Below are positions 9,998 to 23,579 of a DNA stretch of 64,000 nucleotides, in pieces. Numbering within the stretch: the first letter of the stretch is position 1; each line of letters starts with the position of its first letter. The notes beneath the pieces were generated by a model. The model made no database searches. It saw nothing but the letters and a program-made list of their open reading frames with translations, and was not told the DNA's origin. Source of the DNA: Avena insularis (Eukaryota > Streptophyta > Magnoliopsida > Poales > Poaceae); NCBI GenBank assembly GCA_023614405.1, contig CM042689.1:283781533-283845532 (forward strand), given 5' to 3'. The translations under genes and the position numbers were made by a program.

Positions 9998-12900
9998 TGT
10001 GGCAACCCGGATTTACGGTCCGAGAATACCTATTATGCATACAATTCACGTTCCCATGATTAGTGATCCATGAGCATAACTGACTAGTATCATTACATCA
10101 TCCAGAAAGTAATGATTATAAAACTTACAAAGTAGCCATTATGGCTATTACATCACAAGTAGCGGAAGTCTTCAAGCGCAGAGCCCATGTCATGCCTTAA
10201 CCTACAGGCGACTGACTGGGAAGACGGCCTACCTCGCATAGACGTCAACACCTTTGTCACTTCTTAACATATGCAATCTGGCCAAGTAAATAGCCAGGGA
10301 CAATGCCAGTGAGTACTTTGAATGTACTCGCAAAACACCGATACCAGGTAACAAGATAATGCATGTTGGGTTGTGGCGAAAAATCTCTACACTATAGTTG
10401 TTTCTAAAAAAGTCTAACAATGGTATCTCTATATCTTTGTTGAAAAAGAGTTTCTGGAAATTATGCCTCCTTTTTTGAAAGTCTAGATATCCCCATATCC
10501 TTGTTTTAAAACTTTGGAAACAGTTTTATAGTAAATATTTTTTTAATCTTCGACCATCTCTGGTCAAAACCAAACTCGTTCTTATCTTTCCTCATGACCA
10601 AGTTACATCCTTTTTATACATCTCAAGCATAACCCCTGGGTACTCCTAGCAATCACCTTTCCAACCGTCCTTGACCGTGGACACGGCTATTCGAATAGAT
10701 TAGACTCTGCAGAGTTTGTGCACTTTACCCACAAGAATCAATACATCCGCCGGGATACAACCACGGCCCGCTACACACCATTGACGGGGGTTCGGGTAAT
10801 CAAACCTAAATTTTCATTTGCTGTCCCTAGTATAGGAACTTTCCCTATGGTTGTTTAGTTCCCCCGGGACAAGTACTTGACTTCTGAAGTCCGAATCTCC
10901 CTTAATGACTTCCTTATCCATGCCACTCATACCCCCCTTAACCTGGTACCGTCTGCGGGAGCTCCATAGTTGCAGCCGACCTCGAGGGAGTCAATAGAAC
11001 CTTTCCGAGTATGATGACCCCCTACGTGGAAAGGAACCGGCTTCAAGGGACTTTAACCCCTTTCTACACGTTATGGCGTAGCCCATATTAAGGAGAACAA
11101 ACTACGAGTTAGCCCTGAGTCTCACCCAGGGTAATGTGGTTGCACTGATAAATTGTTCCAGTAGAAGACTCGAGTACCCATTCCTTCTCTTTCTCTTGCT
11201 CGACTTTCTCCGTATCCTCCTCATATATTCTTTAGTAAAACCTCCACTCGGAAACAATGCCTCTTTCCAAGGGTTTTATTTTGAAAACTTTGTAGTAGGG
11301 TAAAACCCAAAATAGTTTTATTGTTAACAAACACCTAGTTTCCAAGAGGGAAGATGCTAGGCGTCTTAGCCTCGATCTAAAGGGTAAAGGTAGGTGTCAA
11401 GAGTGTAGGTGTCCTAATGGACACTGATCCATAACTTGGAGGAGCCAAGTTACTCACGCCTTTTATTTGAAACAAACCATGCTTTAAAACATGCGATTCA
11501 TAAACGATATATAAAATAATTGATAAAAAGGAGTGGGTTAATAAAGGAGTTCAGGAATGGTGTCTTTCCTATGACCAGCAAAATGTCCCGTGACTTCTTT
11601 AGAATACCAGAAAACCAATAGCGCCAGTCCCAATAATAATAAGGATAACCCAATGCTTCCTTCTTCTCAGCGTCTCACAAACGCAACTATCGCCGTTATC
11701 GAGCATACATGCAAACGAGCAATACCACATCCAGTACAAGGCATACAAACATCAAACCATACAACAATCAAAGGGTAGTTACATGATATACATCAGTAGG
11801 GTGTTGGAGGTTTGATTTGATTGGATTGGGAGAAGATTTGGAGGCATTGGAAAAAGGGATCATTTTGGATTTAAAGTCTAGGAACTACCTAAGAGAGGGG
11901 GTTTTGACCAAGGGATTTATTTGTATGATACCATTGTATAAAAATGATACCATCAGATATTTATGGATAAAATGAATCCAACAAAAGTGGTTTCACTATT
12001 TTATCAATTTCCATTGATTTACAATGATTTTTATAGTGGATAAAACTAGTTTTAGGAAATAATTCACCAAACATAATCTGGAGCTCCAAAAATTATTTCC
12101 TTGGGTGATTAGGTAGTATTTAGTGAACTGAATCAAGAGGTGTTGGAATCACCTCAAAACAATTAACACAATGCCCTTGAGAAATTCCTAAAGACATTAC
12201 TTGATGGGATTTGTCTTTTTTACCAGAATTAATCTACAGATTATTTTGATGTTATTCTAAGGACACTTGTTAATAATAAAAATACCTTTCTTTAAAAATT
12301 GGAATCACCCCTTTTGGAGTTACAGAGCTACTGTTATGAATTTATTGGTAACTAAACAGTACACATAGCAGTTTAATTCACCAAAATTCAATAGGGGTTC
12401 ATAAAATTATGAGCTGCTGGGATTTGAAATATGTTGGTATATAGGTGTTTAGGGATTTGGAATTAGATCAAAACCTCATTTGGTTTGACCTAGATAAATT
12501 TATAAAGGCAGAAAAGCTATGTTTTTGTTATTTTTACTAATGGAAAACTAGGAAGCCATTTTATGTGGGTCAGTGGGACATGCAAGGTATGGTCAATACC
12601 TTTCATTACCAATTGGATTTAATCCATTCATAATTACCAAAGTCTCTGTAACAATTTATTTGTGAAAGGAACACATGTGGATATTTTAATTTCCTAGATT
12701 TATTTATACAATATTTTGGTCCAGCACTAAGTCGACATGTTAGAGTAGAGACTGAAGTACCTGTGAAAAATACTATCTAAATTTGTTTGGCTCATTTCCA
12801 TTTTTCAATTGAATTAAACCAAATAGGTATAAAACAGATCTGGAATTCCCTGATTTTAAAGAGGAAGAGGCAGGGGCTTACTGAGCTGGTTCTGGGGTAG

Positions 12901-15268
12901 ATCTGGGCCGGCTCAAGGGATTCAGCCCACTGGTCGAGCAGGTCACGCGGGAGAAGGGTTCAAAGGCCGGGGTGGGCCAACTTGTCAGTGCCTGTGGGGA
13001 AACGAAGGGGTATGTGGCGCCATGGACCGCCCGATTAGATGGCGATGGATGGTCCACACTCGTCGTCCTTCTCGCGCTGGCGGCTGTACGCAGAAACCCT
13101 AGCTAGAGGAATCAGCGAGGCTCGGGGGTGCACCATAGGGTAGGGGAGCCGAAGGGGAGGCGACGGGGTGATGCGGCACACTATGACAACCTCAAAGAGG
13201 GGCGGGAAGTCGGGGTTTAGCACCGGGTGATGGCTCGCGCGGCTGTGGCCGAGGGAGAGCTCGCCAGAGCTTGTCGGTGTGGCTCCAGGGGTTGCTTCAT
13301 GTCAATAAAAGAGGTATCATTTGCTTCAGAAGGAGAAGGGGATCCCGAGTAGGTGACATGCAGGAGGAGAGAACAAGAGGGGAAGGTACCTTGCTCAATT
13401 TTGTGAGGGAGGCCGAGGCCTCTTTCTTCTTCTCCCTCGAGCAGTGCAGGGTAGGGGAAGGGGAGTGAGTGTTTTGGGAAGGTAGGTGGAGTGAGAGGAG
13501 GCAAATGGCGAGAGTGGTAGCGGGGTTGGTGGCCTGTAGCCTTATAAACCGAGGGAGGTTGGTCCATGATGGACTTAGCTCATAGGGGAGCTTGGAGGAG
13601 TGAGGTGGCAAGAGATTGGGCAAGAGGGGTGGTGCTGGGAGGTGTGGGGCCATCAGCTCGACCAGAGAGGGAGAGGGGAGTGGCTGCTGTGGCTTTTAAG
13701 AGAGGGAGATCTTTGCAAGATATGGATGGCTCTCTCTCCTAGTTTTTCTTCCTAGCAAAAAAGACAAGGTGCTAGGGGTTTGCTATAGTGAAATTTCGAC
13801 CAGATTTGAGGGGTGGTGTTGTGGTGAAGTCTTTGGCAAGAGTTGATGGGGCTTGGAGTTGGTTTGAGACAAGTTTGGGCTAGTTTTGTAAACTTGGTTA
13901 AATAGTTACTTGTGAAGAAAGATGGAAATTTTCCATTGATCAAGATGAGGGGAAGGTATTACTGTGTGGATAGGATCATAGCTTAGCCCTGAGAATTATT
14001 TGGGATTTTTCTAATGATTAAAGGTGCACTTAAACTGAAATATTAAAATAGTACAAAAGTAATTTCTAGAAGCTTATTTGATATTTTTTCATTGTCCAGG
14101 GCTTGTTTTTTATGTGATATGGTCCTTAATACCATATTACACTTTGTGGAATTTATTGAAATGGGAAAGTATTTCTAAGGAATTATTTCTTGTTTCTGCC
14201 ATTTAAGAAAAAGGGCAAAAAGAAATAATAAAGAATCTCAAAAATATTTATTTTTGAGTTTGAGAGATAGGGTATGAGGTGGAGAACTCAAATATGAATT
14301 GAGTTGGCAAAGTGGTTTGGAGAAAACCAAACTTGCCTTTATAAACAAAGATTTTGAGAATTTTGCAAGATAATGAATTTAATTTGTTTGATTATCCAAA
14401 TAATTTATTTGGGGATGGTTATATTGAATGTGGATGTTTTAGACTTGATTTATACCTTAATGCCATCTTAGTTATTGAAGATTTTTGGGTGAAATGGGAA
14501 GAAACTAGATTTTTGGGAATCTAGGGTTTTGTTATTTTCATGCCATCTAGACATGGTTGGATTGGTGAGCTCAGAGCTCACCTTCATACAAGAGAGGTAT
14601 GGATAGATATACCAAGTTATATAGATGATAATGGGAGCAAGGGTTGGTCTTGGTTGTATTTAAGGTGGTGTAGGAGTGATGGCAAACTTTGAAGAAAAAT
14701 AAGGTTGCCATAACAGGATTGTCATGATGCCATATAAACCATGGGGATTTAGGAAGCACAAAGCTCCAATGGAAAAAAGTGAATTCGGGGTTGATAGGCA
14801 ATGGTTATTAGATCATAACCATGAAAAGAGTTGATCAAGGGGAGGTAGCATATAGATGTGAGCTTTTGCAAAAGTAGGCAAGATGATATGATTTGCAGAA
14901 AAGATTATTATCTTGACTACAGAACCATCATGGATGAGTGGGAACCAGAGTGGATTAGCCAAGGGCAAGAGTGGTATTTGGTATTAATAAATATGTACTA
15001 CAAGATGGTTCAAGTACATTCTCAATAATGCACATAGGTTGGAAAAGGTAGAGCTCCAAAGATTGAATCTAGATAAGAAATCCAGACTTAGCCATTTTTT
15101 GCAGGTTTATAGTTTTAAACTAGATTATAGGTGGGAAAGAATTTGAGAGAGTGTCAAGGTTTATCCTTCCCATCAAGTGGTTGATGTTGGGGTATAGATT
15201 GAAGGGAGGGGATCCATTCTTGGATTGGGTCTTCTCTAAGTAGGAAAATATCAGAAGGGATTACCCAT
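9998..15268 (-). repeat. element A 5' LTR, inner segment
   Basis: The segment is homologous along its length to 39710-45058 of element B. For example, the pair around 10010-10250 and 39715-39960 shares GTCCGAGAAT, GCGCAGAGCCCATGT-like and AGACGGCCTA segments. A GC-rich block at 12890-13760 lies in the middle. ORFs within it are not shared with the B copy, so I do not call genes. The last five bases (15264-15268, CCCAT) are the target duplication of the nested LARD-like element. Confidence 0.8.
15264..15268. repeat. target-site duplication (left) of the LARD-like element
   Basis: CCCAT directly before the LTR start TGTAGCATCCC. It is identical to 36763-36767 after the other LTR, so both ends of the 21.5 kb insertion are defined to the base. 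Confidence 0.95.
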
Positions 15269-18200
15269 TGTAGCATCCCAATTGTCTAACAATTGCAATG
15301 CTACTAGCCTAGTCTATATAAATGCTACTTCCTACATATAATTAGTTGCATCATCATTATATCATGCTCATGTCATCATGCCACCTTGCGTTTGAGCATC
15401 ATATAAAACCCCTTTTTTCCTTTTGGGACTTCCTCTCATAATGCATTTGTCTTATTAAATATAGTTGCTTCTTGATATATTGTATTTGTATCTTGATATA
15501 TTGTTACATGCCCAATATGAGCTGAGGGCATCTCTCTTTAATCCTTTCATCTACTAACAATGGCCACCTTCCTTTTGGTATCATCTTAATTCCACCATAT
15601 ATATGTATGTGACCATTTTACCTTGCCTTGGCATTTTATTCTTGTCACTCATACATGTATGGACCCAATATTCTATTCTTACACATGCATACATGTGGTT
15701 TAATTCAAATCTATCCTAATCTGGATTTATTTGCTTTCTCTCACTTTTGTAGCTCACATACCTGTCACATATTTAGTTTTCACTAAATATGCTCGCATAC
15801 ATGCATGCTCAATTACTTGCCTACATGCATTATGGATGCATTGGATGGCACATGCAATATGGGCACCATCTACACCTCTTTTCCTTCTATTTGTTTTGGT
15901 GTTGTTTTGGGTTTTCCTAAAGGGTTGAGATTAATTGCTTTTGGTCAACTAAAATCAAACCTAACTAGCCTAATCTACCCAACCTAACCACACCACACTA
16001 ACCCCCTCCCAAACCGTGGCCACCACCCATGTGCTTGCCATGGCACACATGGATGGCATGATCCCACATCACCCCATATTCCTTACCCTCTTCTTTTCTT
16101 GCAAACCAAGAAGATGGCCAGCACCCCACGTCTTCCCCTCCCCTCCTGCTCCCCATCTCCTTCCTCTTTAAGCAAAGAAACAAAGAGAGAGAAGGGAAGA
16201 CCTAGCCCTAGACTACCGAAGCCTTCCTCCTCTTTTTGCATAAAGGTGACCCCCCATGTGATCCTTCCTCTCTCATATCTCCAGCCCAACCACTCCTCCT
16301 TATCGATCTAGATCACCACCCCATCTTCTCCGGACCTCCAACTGCCCAGATGGAAACCCTCCTTTTCTTCTTCAAGCAAAGCAGCCTCGCCACCATGGCC
16401 ACTGTCTAGCTCCTCGCCAGCCACTTGATGCAGGCCATCCCGAGCCAGGGCGTCGCCACCTAGAACACCGCTGCATCGTCCTCTCTCGTCAGTGTTAGGG
16501 ATCAAGGAGAAGAAGCCTTTTACCTCGCTGGCGCCACCGCTGCCCCTGTGCGCCCTCAAGCTCTCTGTGGCGGACTTCCTCCTCGCCGTGGCACCACCCT
16601 TGCCCTTCTCCGGCCATGCACCACCGTCACCAGCACCCTCTCGGTGAGCTCCACCTCCCCCTCTTTACCGGAACTGCACAAGGCTTGCCAGACGATGCAT
16701 CGCCAAGACGACGAAAGGCGGCACTTGCCACATGCGATCGACATCAGGGCAGAGCCCTAGCGCACCCCTGTTCTTACGCGGATTCCGGTCGCTGTGGTCC
16801 GCCTCCGTGCGAGCTTGCTAAATGGAAGATGTAGCCCGCATCACCCTCTTCAGTTTTCCTTTTGCGGCATGACGAAATTCACCACCGTTCGGTCGCAATC
16901 GTCGTCGCAACCCAGCCCGATCTCAGCCGTTTTCTGGAAACTTTTCGACAGTTTTCCCCCGCTAGATCCCCTCTGTTCTTATCCTTGCCACGTCCGCTGA
17001 AGGCCTCCGTCGATGAAGCTCGACACACCAAAGTTGAAGTCCAATGTTGGCTCTACAACTTTCATTTTTGTAGCGTCGCAAAACTCCTGATGGTTTGCTC
17101 GCAATCGTCTCCGAAACATCGGTCCAGCTAGCAGCAGATATGGTTCAGATTCGCCAGTTCAGCTCACAGCCATCCCTTTTTCTAAAAACAACCCTAGGAG
17201 AAACCGACCGGCACAGACCAGTCCCCCCCGCGCCCCGGTTTACCCACGTGTCCAGCACGCGTTGGCCGCGCGCGCTGTGGCCCCGCAGCCCTGGGGCCCC
17301 CCTGTCATTCTCCATGGCTAGGAAACCTCTAGGTGAGAAAAATCTAGAGAAAACCCCCCACCTTATCCATCGCCAACTGGGCTGGCCCACACGCCGTGAC
17401 TAGGGTCATCTAGGCCTCGGTGTAAAAAGTCTGTGAACTTTTTCTGTTAATAAAAATAATTTAAGAATATGTTCAATATGATTTTAAATCTAGAAAATTA
17501 ATAACTTTTATTTGGTAATCCCAAATTTGACAAATGATATATGTTTTGAAATCAGAAAAATGTGAGGAATTCAAATATGCCCTTCAAAATATATTTTGAA
17601 CACTTTAATTTTCGAGTTGATTAAAATTACAATAAAATGCCCCCTTTCTTAATTAATTAATAACTTTTGTTTTATAACTCCGAATTTGACAAATGATATG
17701 TCTAAAATGATCAGCTCGACGAGACCTTTCTGTTTATGCATTCCTTGTTCTGAATCGCAGCATGCATCATATAAATATAAAGTATACAGCAACTTATTTG
17801 AGTATAAAATATGATTAAAACCCCATAAAATGTTTATTTCTTGTATTCCACACCTCACCCATGCCATGCTACTTTATTGCCATGCAAATTGTGCATCATT
17901 CATCATGGCATGATTGTTTGCTTGTCGCATTTTAATTCATATGCTTGTGCACTTTATTTATGTTGGCCCTTGTTTGTTTGGTTCTTCTTCGAATAGGCTG
18001 AAAGGTGGGATATATCAAGAGACCCAGAGCACTACCAGATCCTTCTCTCGCCATGAGCTGCCAGGCAAGCACTACCACATGCTTGCATACATATAGTACC
18101 TATTTCCCCTATCTTATTCTTGCATCATTGAGTCGTGATTGCATTAAATTGAATCCCAAGTATTGCATAGCCTTTACTTTTAAACCCCACCGAAGCTTGT

Positions 18201-19754
18201 TCCTCCATCCCATGAGTCATTACTACAGGAGTTGTTTGAGCCTTGCGAGTCGTAGAATAGCATGTGTAGGGTATGTGAGTGTCTGGTGGATAACGAGGTA
18301 CCTAAACAACTTAACCTGAGTAGTAATGGGATAATTAATGAAAGTGGCACCGGTGAGCAATATCTGCTATTTGGTTTTTCATGCTCACTTGTGTCCCGTA
18401 GGACCCCGAGTACTTGATTCCTGTTCCTTGAATATTTGCGCTATCCACATCCGGGAGGCTTATGAACCCCCGAGCTTTAGCTTGATTCATTCTTATTTCG
18501 GGCCACAATTAGTTTGGGGCTTTATTACTATCTTGTACTTATGCCATGCTTCTTCGCTTAATTTAAGATTGTGCGAGGATGCACTCGTAGACTGTTTTAT
18601 TGTGTCGACAAGCCCAGTCACACTTTCGGGTTCTCGATCGTTCTGACCGTCACACAAACCTTGAGTCCGTCTCGAGTCACCAACTTCGTCATGGTAGCTT
18701 AATGGGGTGGCCCCCTGAAATATTTCTGAATCCTGTGATCGCTTTGTCGTGAATGCCTCGTTGGGTTTTGATTTGGTTTTTCCGAGGTTGATCGAGTGTG
18801 TGTTGCTATTTGTGCACCCCTGCAGGGTAAAACTTTCTGAAAGTCGTGTCCGCGGTTATGGACGACTTGGAGCACAGTTTCTCGATCATAGACAAGTATA
18901 ACTAAAGTACCGCTTTTAATTTGACTAAGTACCTGACTAGTAAATAGTGCAAATCTCATGGAATGGATAATAAAACTGCCAACGGATGGGGGATGTTCGT
19001 CCGCCTCGTCGATGGCGAGGAGGAGGATGGATCTGTTAATTACCGTTATAACTGCTGTTATTAATTCACGGACATCCGCTCATCTCTGGTTAGGCGGATG
19101 GTTAGCAGTATCTATAGAATTGTTAGGTATTATCTTTTGCTGCAATTGCGTCACCCAGGTTGTGTCCCTTTAGAGGCATAAAGACTTGCCGAAAATTCTA
19201 GGGTCTCACACGATAAATTGTTTGATTCAGATGAACAGGTAAACTCGCAAGATGGATACTGGGTGGAGGAGACGGATGATGTGGGCAACGATCATTCGGT
19301 GTAGAGATTCCGGGAACAGGGATCCGTGAGATCTGTGGGCGGGATGTGTTTATTTATGGGCATCTTATACCGATTTGCTTCTTATCCGTACACGGATCTT
19401 GTTTTCCGCTTCCGCCTGATACTCTGATGTTTGATGTATGAGGAGATATCCTAAACTATTATATCTATCTAGGATATTTGGATCTTGCCGTATGGCGTTG
19501 CAATATTTCTATTTCTTTTAGATGGAATGGCTCTGAGGATTGTTGTATGGTGGCTTCCATACATACTCATTTGTGTATGTAGTTGATCTCTTCGCCTGCC
19601 GATTACGCCGCCCGTTCTTGTCCCGATGTTTGGAAATGGTTAGGACGGCCGAAAGGTCTACCTGTGAGTGGCATATGGGCCCCACCGTACTATTTTAACC
19701 ATTTCCGCTCATCCAGTCTTGTAACTAGGAGCGTAATTCACCGAGGTAGTTACA
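15269..19754 (+). repeat. left LTR of the LARD-like element (4486 bp)
   Basis: TGTAGCATCCC to GGTAGTTACA, homologous to 32254-36762 throughout. Most differences from the right LTR are clustered: a strongly diverged GC-rich patch at 16665-16750 (right copy 33655-33760), and indel-rich stretches at 18000-18070, 18460-18700 and 18995-19180. A GC-rich block lies at 16090-17400. No conserved ORF was found. A 183-codon ORF in the right copy is disrupted here. Confidence 0.95.
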
Positions 19755-19756
19755 AT

Positions 19757-19768
19757 TGGTATCAGAGC
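19757..19768 (+). other. primer-binding site, tRNA-iMet type
   Basis: TGGTATCAGAGC two bases after the left LTR end. It matches the standard plant initiator-Met PBS. Confidence 0.95.
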
Positions 19769-19828
19769 CATCCCGCCCTTCAGGGTCTCAGCCAAATGGT
19801 CGTTGTTAGTCTAGCAAATATTTTGGCA

Positions 19829-19833
19829 GTTAT
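19829..19833. repeat. target-site duplication (left) of the copia element
   Basis: GTTAT directly before TGAAAGAACA. The same five bases follow the right LTR at 29295-29299. Confidence 0.95.
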
Positions 19834-19959
19834 TGAAAGAACATTTCTTAATCCCTAGTGTTTTGTGTGTTAGATAACAATACCAAGGATCATTTAATGT
19901 GTGTTGAAGTGTTGCAGCTCTATTTGAGAATAAAGGGAAAAGAACTCTGCCTTTGGGGG

Positions 19960-20308
19960 CGGATAATCCGGCCCCACCAGGGGCGGATAATCCGCCTCCT
20001 CCGCCCAAGCGCGCAAGCCCGAAGGGGCGGAATTTTGGCGGATTTTCCAGCCGGATAATCCGCCTCTCCAGGGGGCCGGATAATCCGCCCCCCTTGCTCA
20101 TCGCCAAGGCGCAAGCCCCAGAGAGGGGGCGGAGTTTTGGCCGGACTTTCCGGCTAGGCCGGATAATCCGCCCCTCAGGGGGGCCGGATTATCCGCCCCC
20201 CAAGATCTTCACCAAGCTTCACCAAAGGCGCGAGCCCCAGAGAGGGGGCGGAGTTTCACCCGGAGAATCCGTCCTTGGGGCGGAGTTTTCCCAGGGGCGG
20301 ATAATCCG
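19960..20308. promoter_or_regulatory. array of seven CGGATWATCCG palindromes in left copia LTR
   Basis: Cores at 19960, 19984, 20052, 20077, 20160, 20185 and 20298, each within a GC-rich context such as GGCCGGATAATCCGCCCC. Imperfect versions lie between them (GGATTTTCC, GGACTTTCC, GGAGAATCC). The whole array lies just 5' of the TATTTAA box, in U3, so a role as binding sites for a transcription factor is a fair inference. Confidence 0.75.
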
Positions 20309-20339
20309 CCTCAAAGTTGTCTGGTCGATCTGGGAGGGG

Positions 20340-20346
20340 TATTTAA
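20340..20346 (+). promoter_or_regulatory. TATA-like box of copia left LTR
   Basis: TATTTAA, conserved in the right LTR at 28586-28592. It lies 32 bp after the last palindrome. Confidence 0.55.
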
Positions 20347-21042
20347 TCCAGCCATCCCCTCCTTCCAGAACGCTTGATTCATCTCGAAAAAGAACAGATC
20401 AGATCTAAAAGCTTCATACAAGAGTGCTCCACCTAGATCCACCCAAAGGCCCCATCCCTTGAAGAATCAAAGGAGGAGAACTCGATCTTCATCATCAGCA
20501 ATCAAGCGCTTCATCTCCTCTCCATTCATTTGGAGAACCTCCAATCTAGTATTTCTTGCAAATATCTAGATCCTCGTTTTTGTTTATATTGATAAACCTT
20601 GTTTTTGTGGCAGCTTGTTGTCATCCCGGGAGCCCCCAATTCGGTTGTGGGTGTGTGCCCCGATAGTGTTGTAAAAGGCACCGGTTCCCGCCTCAGGATC
20701 CAATAGTGGAGAAGGTGGATCAGGCCTCTCGTGGCGAGATCCATCGGAGAATAGGGTGAGGCCTATTGTGGCGTGGTGGTCTTAGAACCGCCCACCCCTC
20801 CAACGCAGATGTACTTCCTTAACAAGGAAGGAACTGGTAAAACAAATCCTGTGTCTCCGCGTGCTCCACCACGGTTTCTCGCCTCGCTTTTACGTGCTTA
20901 GTAGTTAGGGCTATATAGGAAAATTCTCGTAGTTGCATATCTAGAGAATTTACTTTGTGTCAAGCCTAAAATTGAAAAAGTATTAAAAATTGGTTAGCAC
21001 CTATTCACCCCCCCTCTAGGTGCCCATACGATCCATTTCAAT

Positions 21043-21055
21043 TGGTATCAGAGCC
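21043..21055 (+). other. copia primer-binding site, tRNA-iMet type
   Basis: TGGTATCAGAGCC two bases after the left LTR. Confidence 0.95.
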
Positions 21056-21092
21056 TCGGCTCTTATTTCGGGCTTAACCGCCTAAGAGAAGT

Positions 21093-23552
21093 ATGGGTTC
21101 CAAGGGAGATGGGAGTGATGCTCCGGAGGTAGTCACCATGAACGATCTCAAGACGTTGGAAACAACCTTGGTGAGTTCAATGGAGGCTAAGATGGAAGAG
21201 ATGCGTCAACTAATAATGCGTCTCTCCACATCCGCAGCATCACCTCCATCTAACTCTGAGGATATCACTCCGCAATCCAAGGAAACGGGTAAAACTGTTT
21301 CCAAAGATAACGAAGTGGTAGGTGATGATACTAGTAAGAGCTCCTCCTCGAAAAAGGATAGAGGTAAGGATGGATACAATGAGGTTTCTCATGTGTATTC
21401 CCCTGATCCGCCTATTCCTCACCCACATATACATAATAGGGGTGATCCACCCAAACTGTCAGCTTCTACTTTCTCTCAATGGCAATTTTTGATGAAATCT
21501 CATGTGTGCAGTTCCTCCATAGAGTTGTGGAAGATCATCGAAAATGGTCTTCACGTTGGAAATCCTAACAATCTCACAAGGAGAGAAGTGGTCGATAGCC
21601 AACTCAATGCTACAGCTCTACACATGATACAGCTTGGTGTGGGTGATAAAGACATGCCACACATTCAGCATCTTAGCACAGCTAAAGAAGCTTGGGATGC
21701 TCTCACCGAGCTCTTCATCGGAAATGAAAGTATGAGAAGGAATAGATATGATGCCTTGAGCAATGAAGCTGAAGGGTTTTATATGCTAGATGGAGAAGAC
21801 CATGAGGACATGTATAGGAGGCTCAAGGCAATAGCTACAACCTTCAGAAACCACGGTGCAGCTCATGTTGATGATGCTTGGATCAAGCAAGTATGTCAGT
21901 GCTCTTATGCCATTTGAGCCTGATTTGAAAAGTCTCCAAGGTAGGCATAATTATCACCTCATGTCATCCAATGAGGTAATGCAAGAAATGGCCGCTTCAA
22001 AGTGGCTGCCAAGAATGTCAAGATGCTCGTGTTCGAGCTATGGGGATGCAAAAGGGGTCAACATGGCTTTGAAGACTAGTGTGATTGATCATGATGAATA
22101 TGCGGTAGAAGGTCCGGACTGTCCCAAGATATAAAAGGATCCACGGACAATACTTGGCTCTTTATGCAAGAAACTTTTGGAAAGATCCAGCCAAGGCTAA
22201 AGCTGAACTAGATCGCAAAAGTGGAGCCTATGGAAGAAAAGAAAATGGTCCCAAGCTGAGAACATGCTTTAATTGTGGTGACCATCGCACTTCAGAGATG
22301 AGTGTCCATATCAAAGTAGAGAGGATAATGGAGGAAGACTAATTTTCAAGGACAAATCAAAAGCTCCACGTAAGAAACAGTTTGTAAAGAAGAATGCTCC
22401 TTTCAAGAAGCAACCAAAGATTGTTCTAGTAGCTCAAGAAGAATATTCATCGGGAGTGAAGATGAGGACGAGGACGATAGCTCTCAAGAGGTGGCTGCTA
22501 TAGCCACCACATCTACATCAACATCTCTCTTTGACTCTCCGAACGAAAACATCATCAACAAGAATGCTACTTGCCTCATGGCAAGAAGCTCCGAGGTAAC
22601 TTCTTCTAACTCTTCTTTTCCCAAGGCTATGATAGACATGGATGATCCTGCTAGTCTTAAGGTTAAAGAAGAGATTATTGCTTTGGATTATTTCTATACT
22701 AACTTGCAAGGTGATCACAAAGTTCGTTTTGAGGCTCTTATGGATCACCGGCCCAAAACGCAAGCACTTCTCGAAGAAAAGGGCAGAATTGAAAGGGAGG
22801 ATGCAATGGAAATTGCATCCCTAAAAAATGCTCTTGAAGAAGAAGAAGAAGCTCGGGTCTCTCTTGAAGAGAGGCTTGAGTCTATGGAAGAGTCACATGA
22901 AGAAATTGTGACTAAACTCGTTAAGGAATGTGACAATGCTGTCACCAAGGCAAAGAAGTTAAAGAAGGAAAGGATTGACTTTGGGGCTTCTCATGATAGA
23001 CTCTCCGAGGAATTGGAGAAACTTGACAATGCTCACAAGGCATTGAAAAACGAGTTCTCTATTCTCAATGAGTCACATGATCAGCTTCAAAGTCGATTGG
23101 CCGAATATGATACTCCTAGCTCGTCTAACTCAACATATAGTAACAAGAAAAATGCTAGTGTGCAAAAAGGAGTGATCAAGGACATCACTACAAAGGACAA
23201 AGGTGTGCTTGATGAAGTTCTTGGCGAGCAAAGGTCAAATCATGGTAAAGAGGGACTTGGGTATTTCACCAAGTCCAAGAAGAAGAAAACCAAGAAGAAC
23301 AAGACCAAGAATGTGCAATTAAAGACAAGCACTGCTGAGAAGGTTGTCACAAAAGACAAAACTAATAATATTGGTTTTGCAGGGTCTCACAATCCGAATT
23401 ATGAACTCTTTTGTGATGATTATGGCGATGTTTATGCTTATTATTTCGGTCCCTTTGATGAATATATTGCTTGGTCTATTTGGGTCCCAAAGACCCTTGT
23501 TACTAGCATGAAAGGATCCATTGAAAAATGGATACCTAAAACCAAGAAGTAA
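21093..23552 (+). pseudogene. copia gag, with zinc knuckle and coiled-coil segment (frameshifted)
   Basis: The start ATG at 21093 (MGSKGDGSDAPEVV) is the first after the PBS. The gag core runs to about 22240 (motifs KEAWDALTELFIGNE and LDGEDHEDMYRRLKAI). A zinc knuckle begins CFNCGDH at about 22265, but two single-base losses shift its second half. From 22491 to 23552 a long Glu/Lys-rich stretch predicts coiled coil (LEEEEEARVSLEERLES) followed by a Lys-rich tail. Single-base frame changes are seen near 21890, 22000, 22030, 22130, 22290 and 22450. Gag would assemble particles. All breaks are indels rather than point stops, unlike the gypsy and CACTA genes nearby. Confidence 0.85.
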
Positions 23553-23579
23553 TTTTCTTGCAGGGCTATGCTTCCGTGG

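Larger units (their letters stand above)
19834..21040 (+). repeat. left LTR of the copia element
   Basis: It begins TGAAAGAACATTTC and ends ATCCATTTCA, and is homologous to 28058-29294. It is 30 bp shorter than the right LTR because of scattered 1-3 bp losses, many in G/C runs. It contains seven CGGATWATCCG palindromes (19960-20308) and a TATTTAA box at 20340-20346. Confidence 0.97.

Noticed and set aside
19953..20408. 151- and 168-codon ORFs in the copia LTRs (second copy at 28177-28683)
   Set aside because: They come from the repeated CGGATAATCCG palindromes in U3. Length differs between LTRs because of indels, and retroelement LTRs rarely encode proteins at this place.
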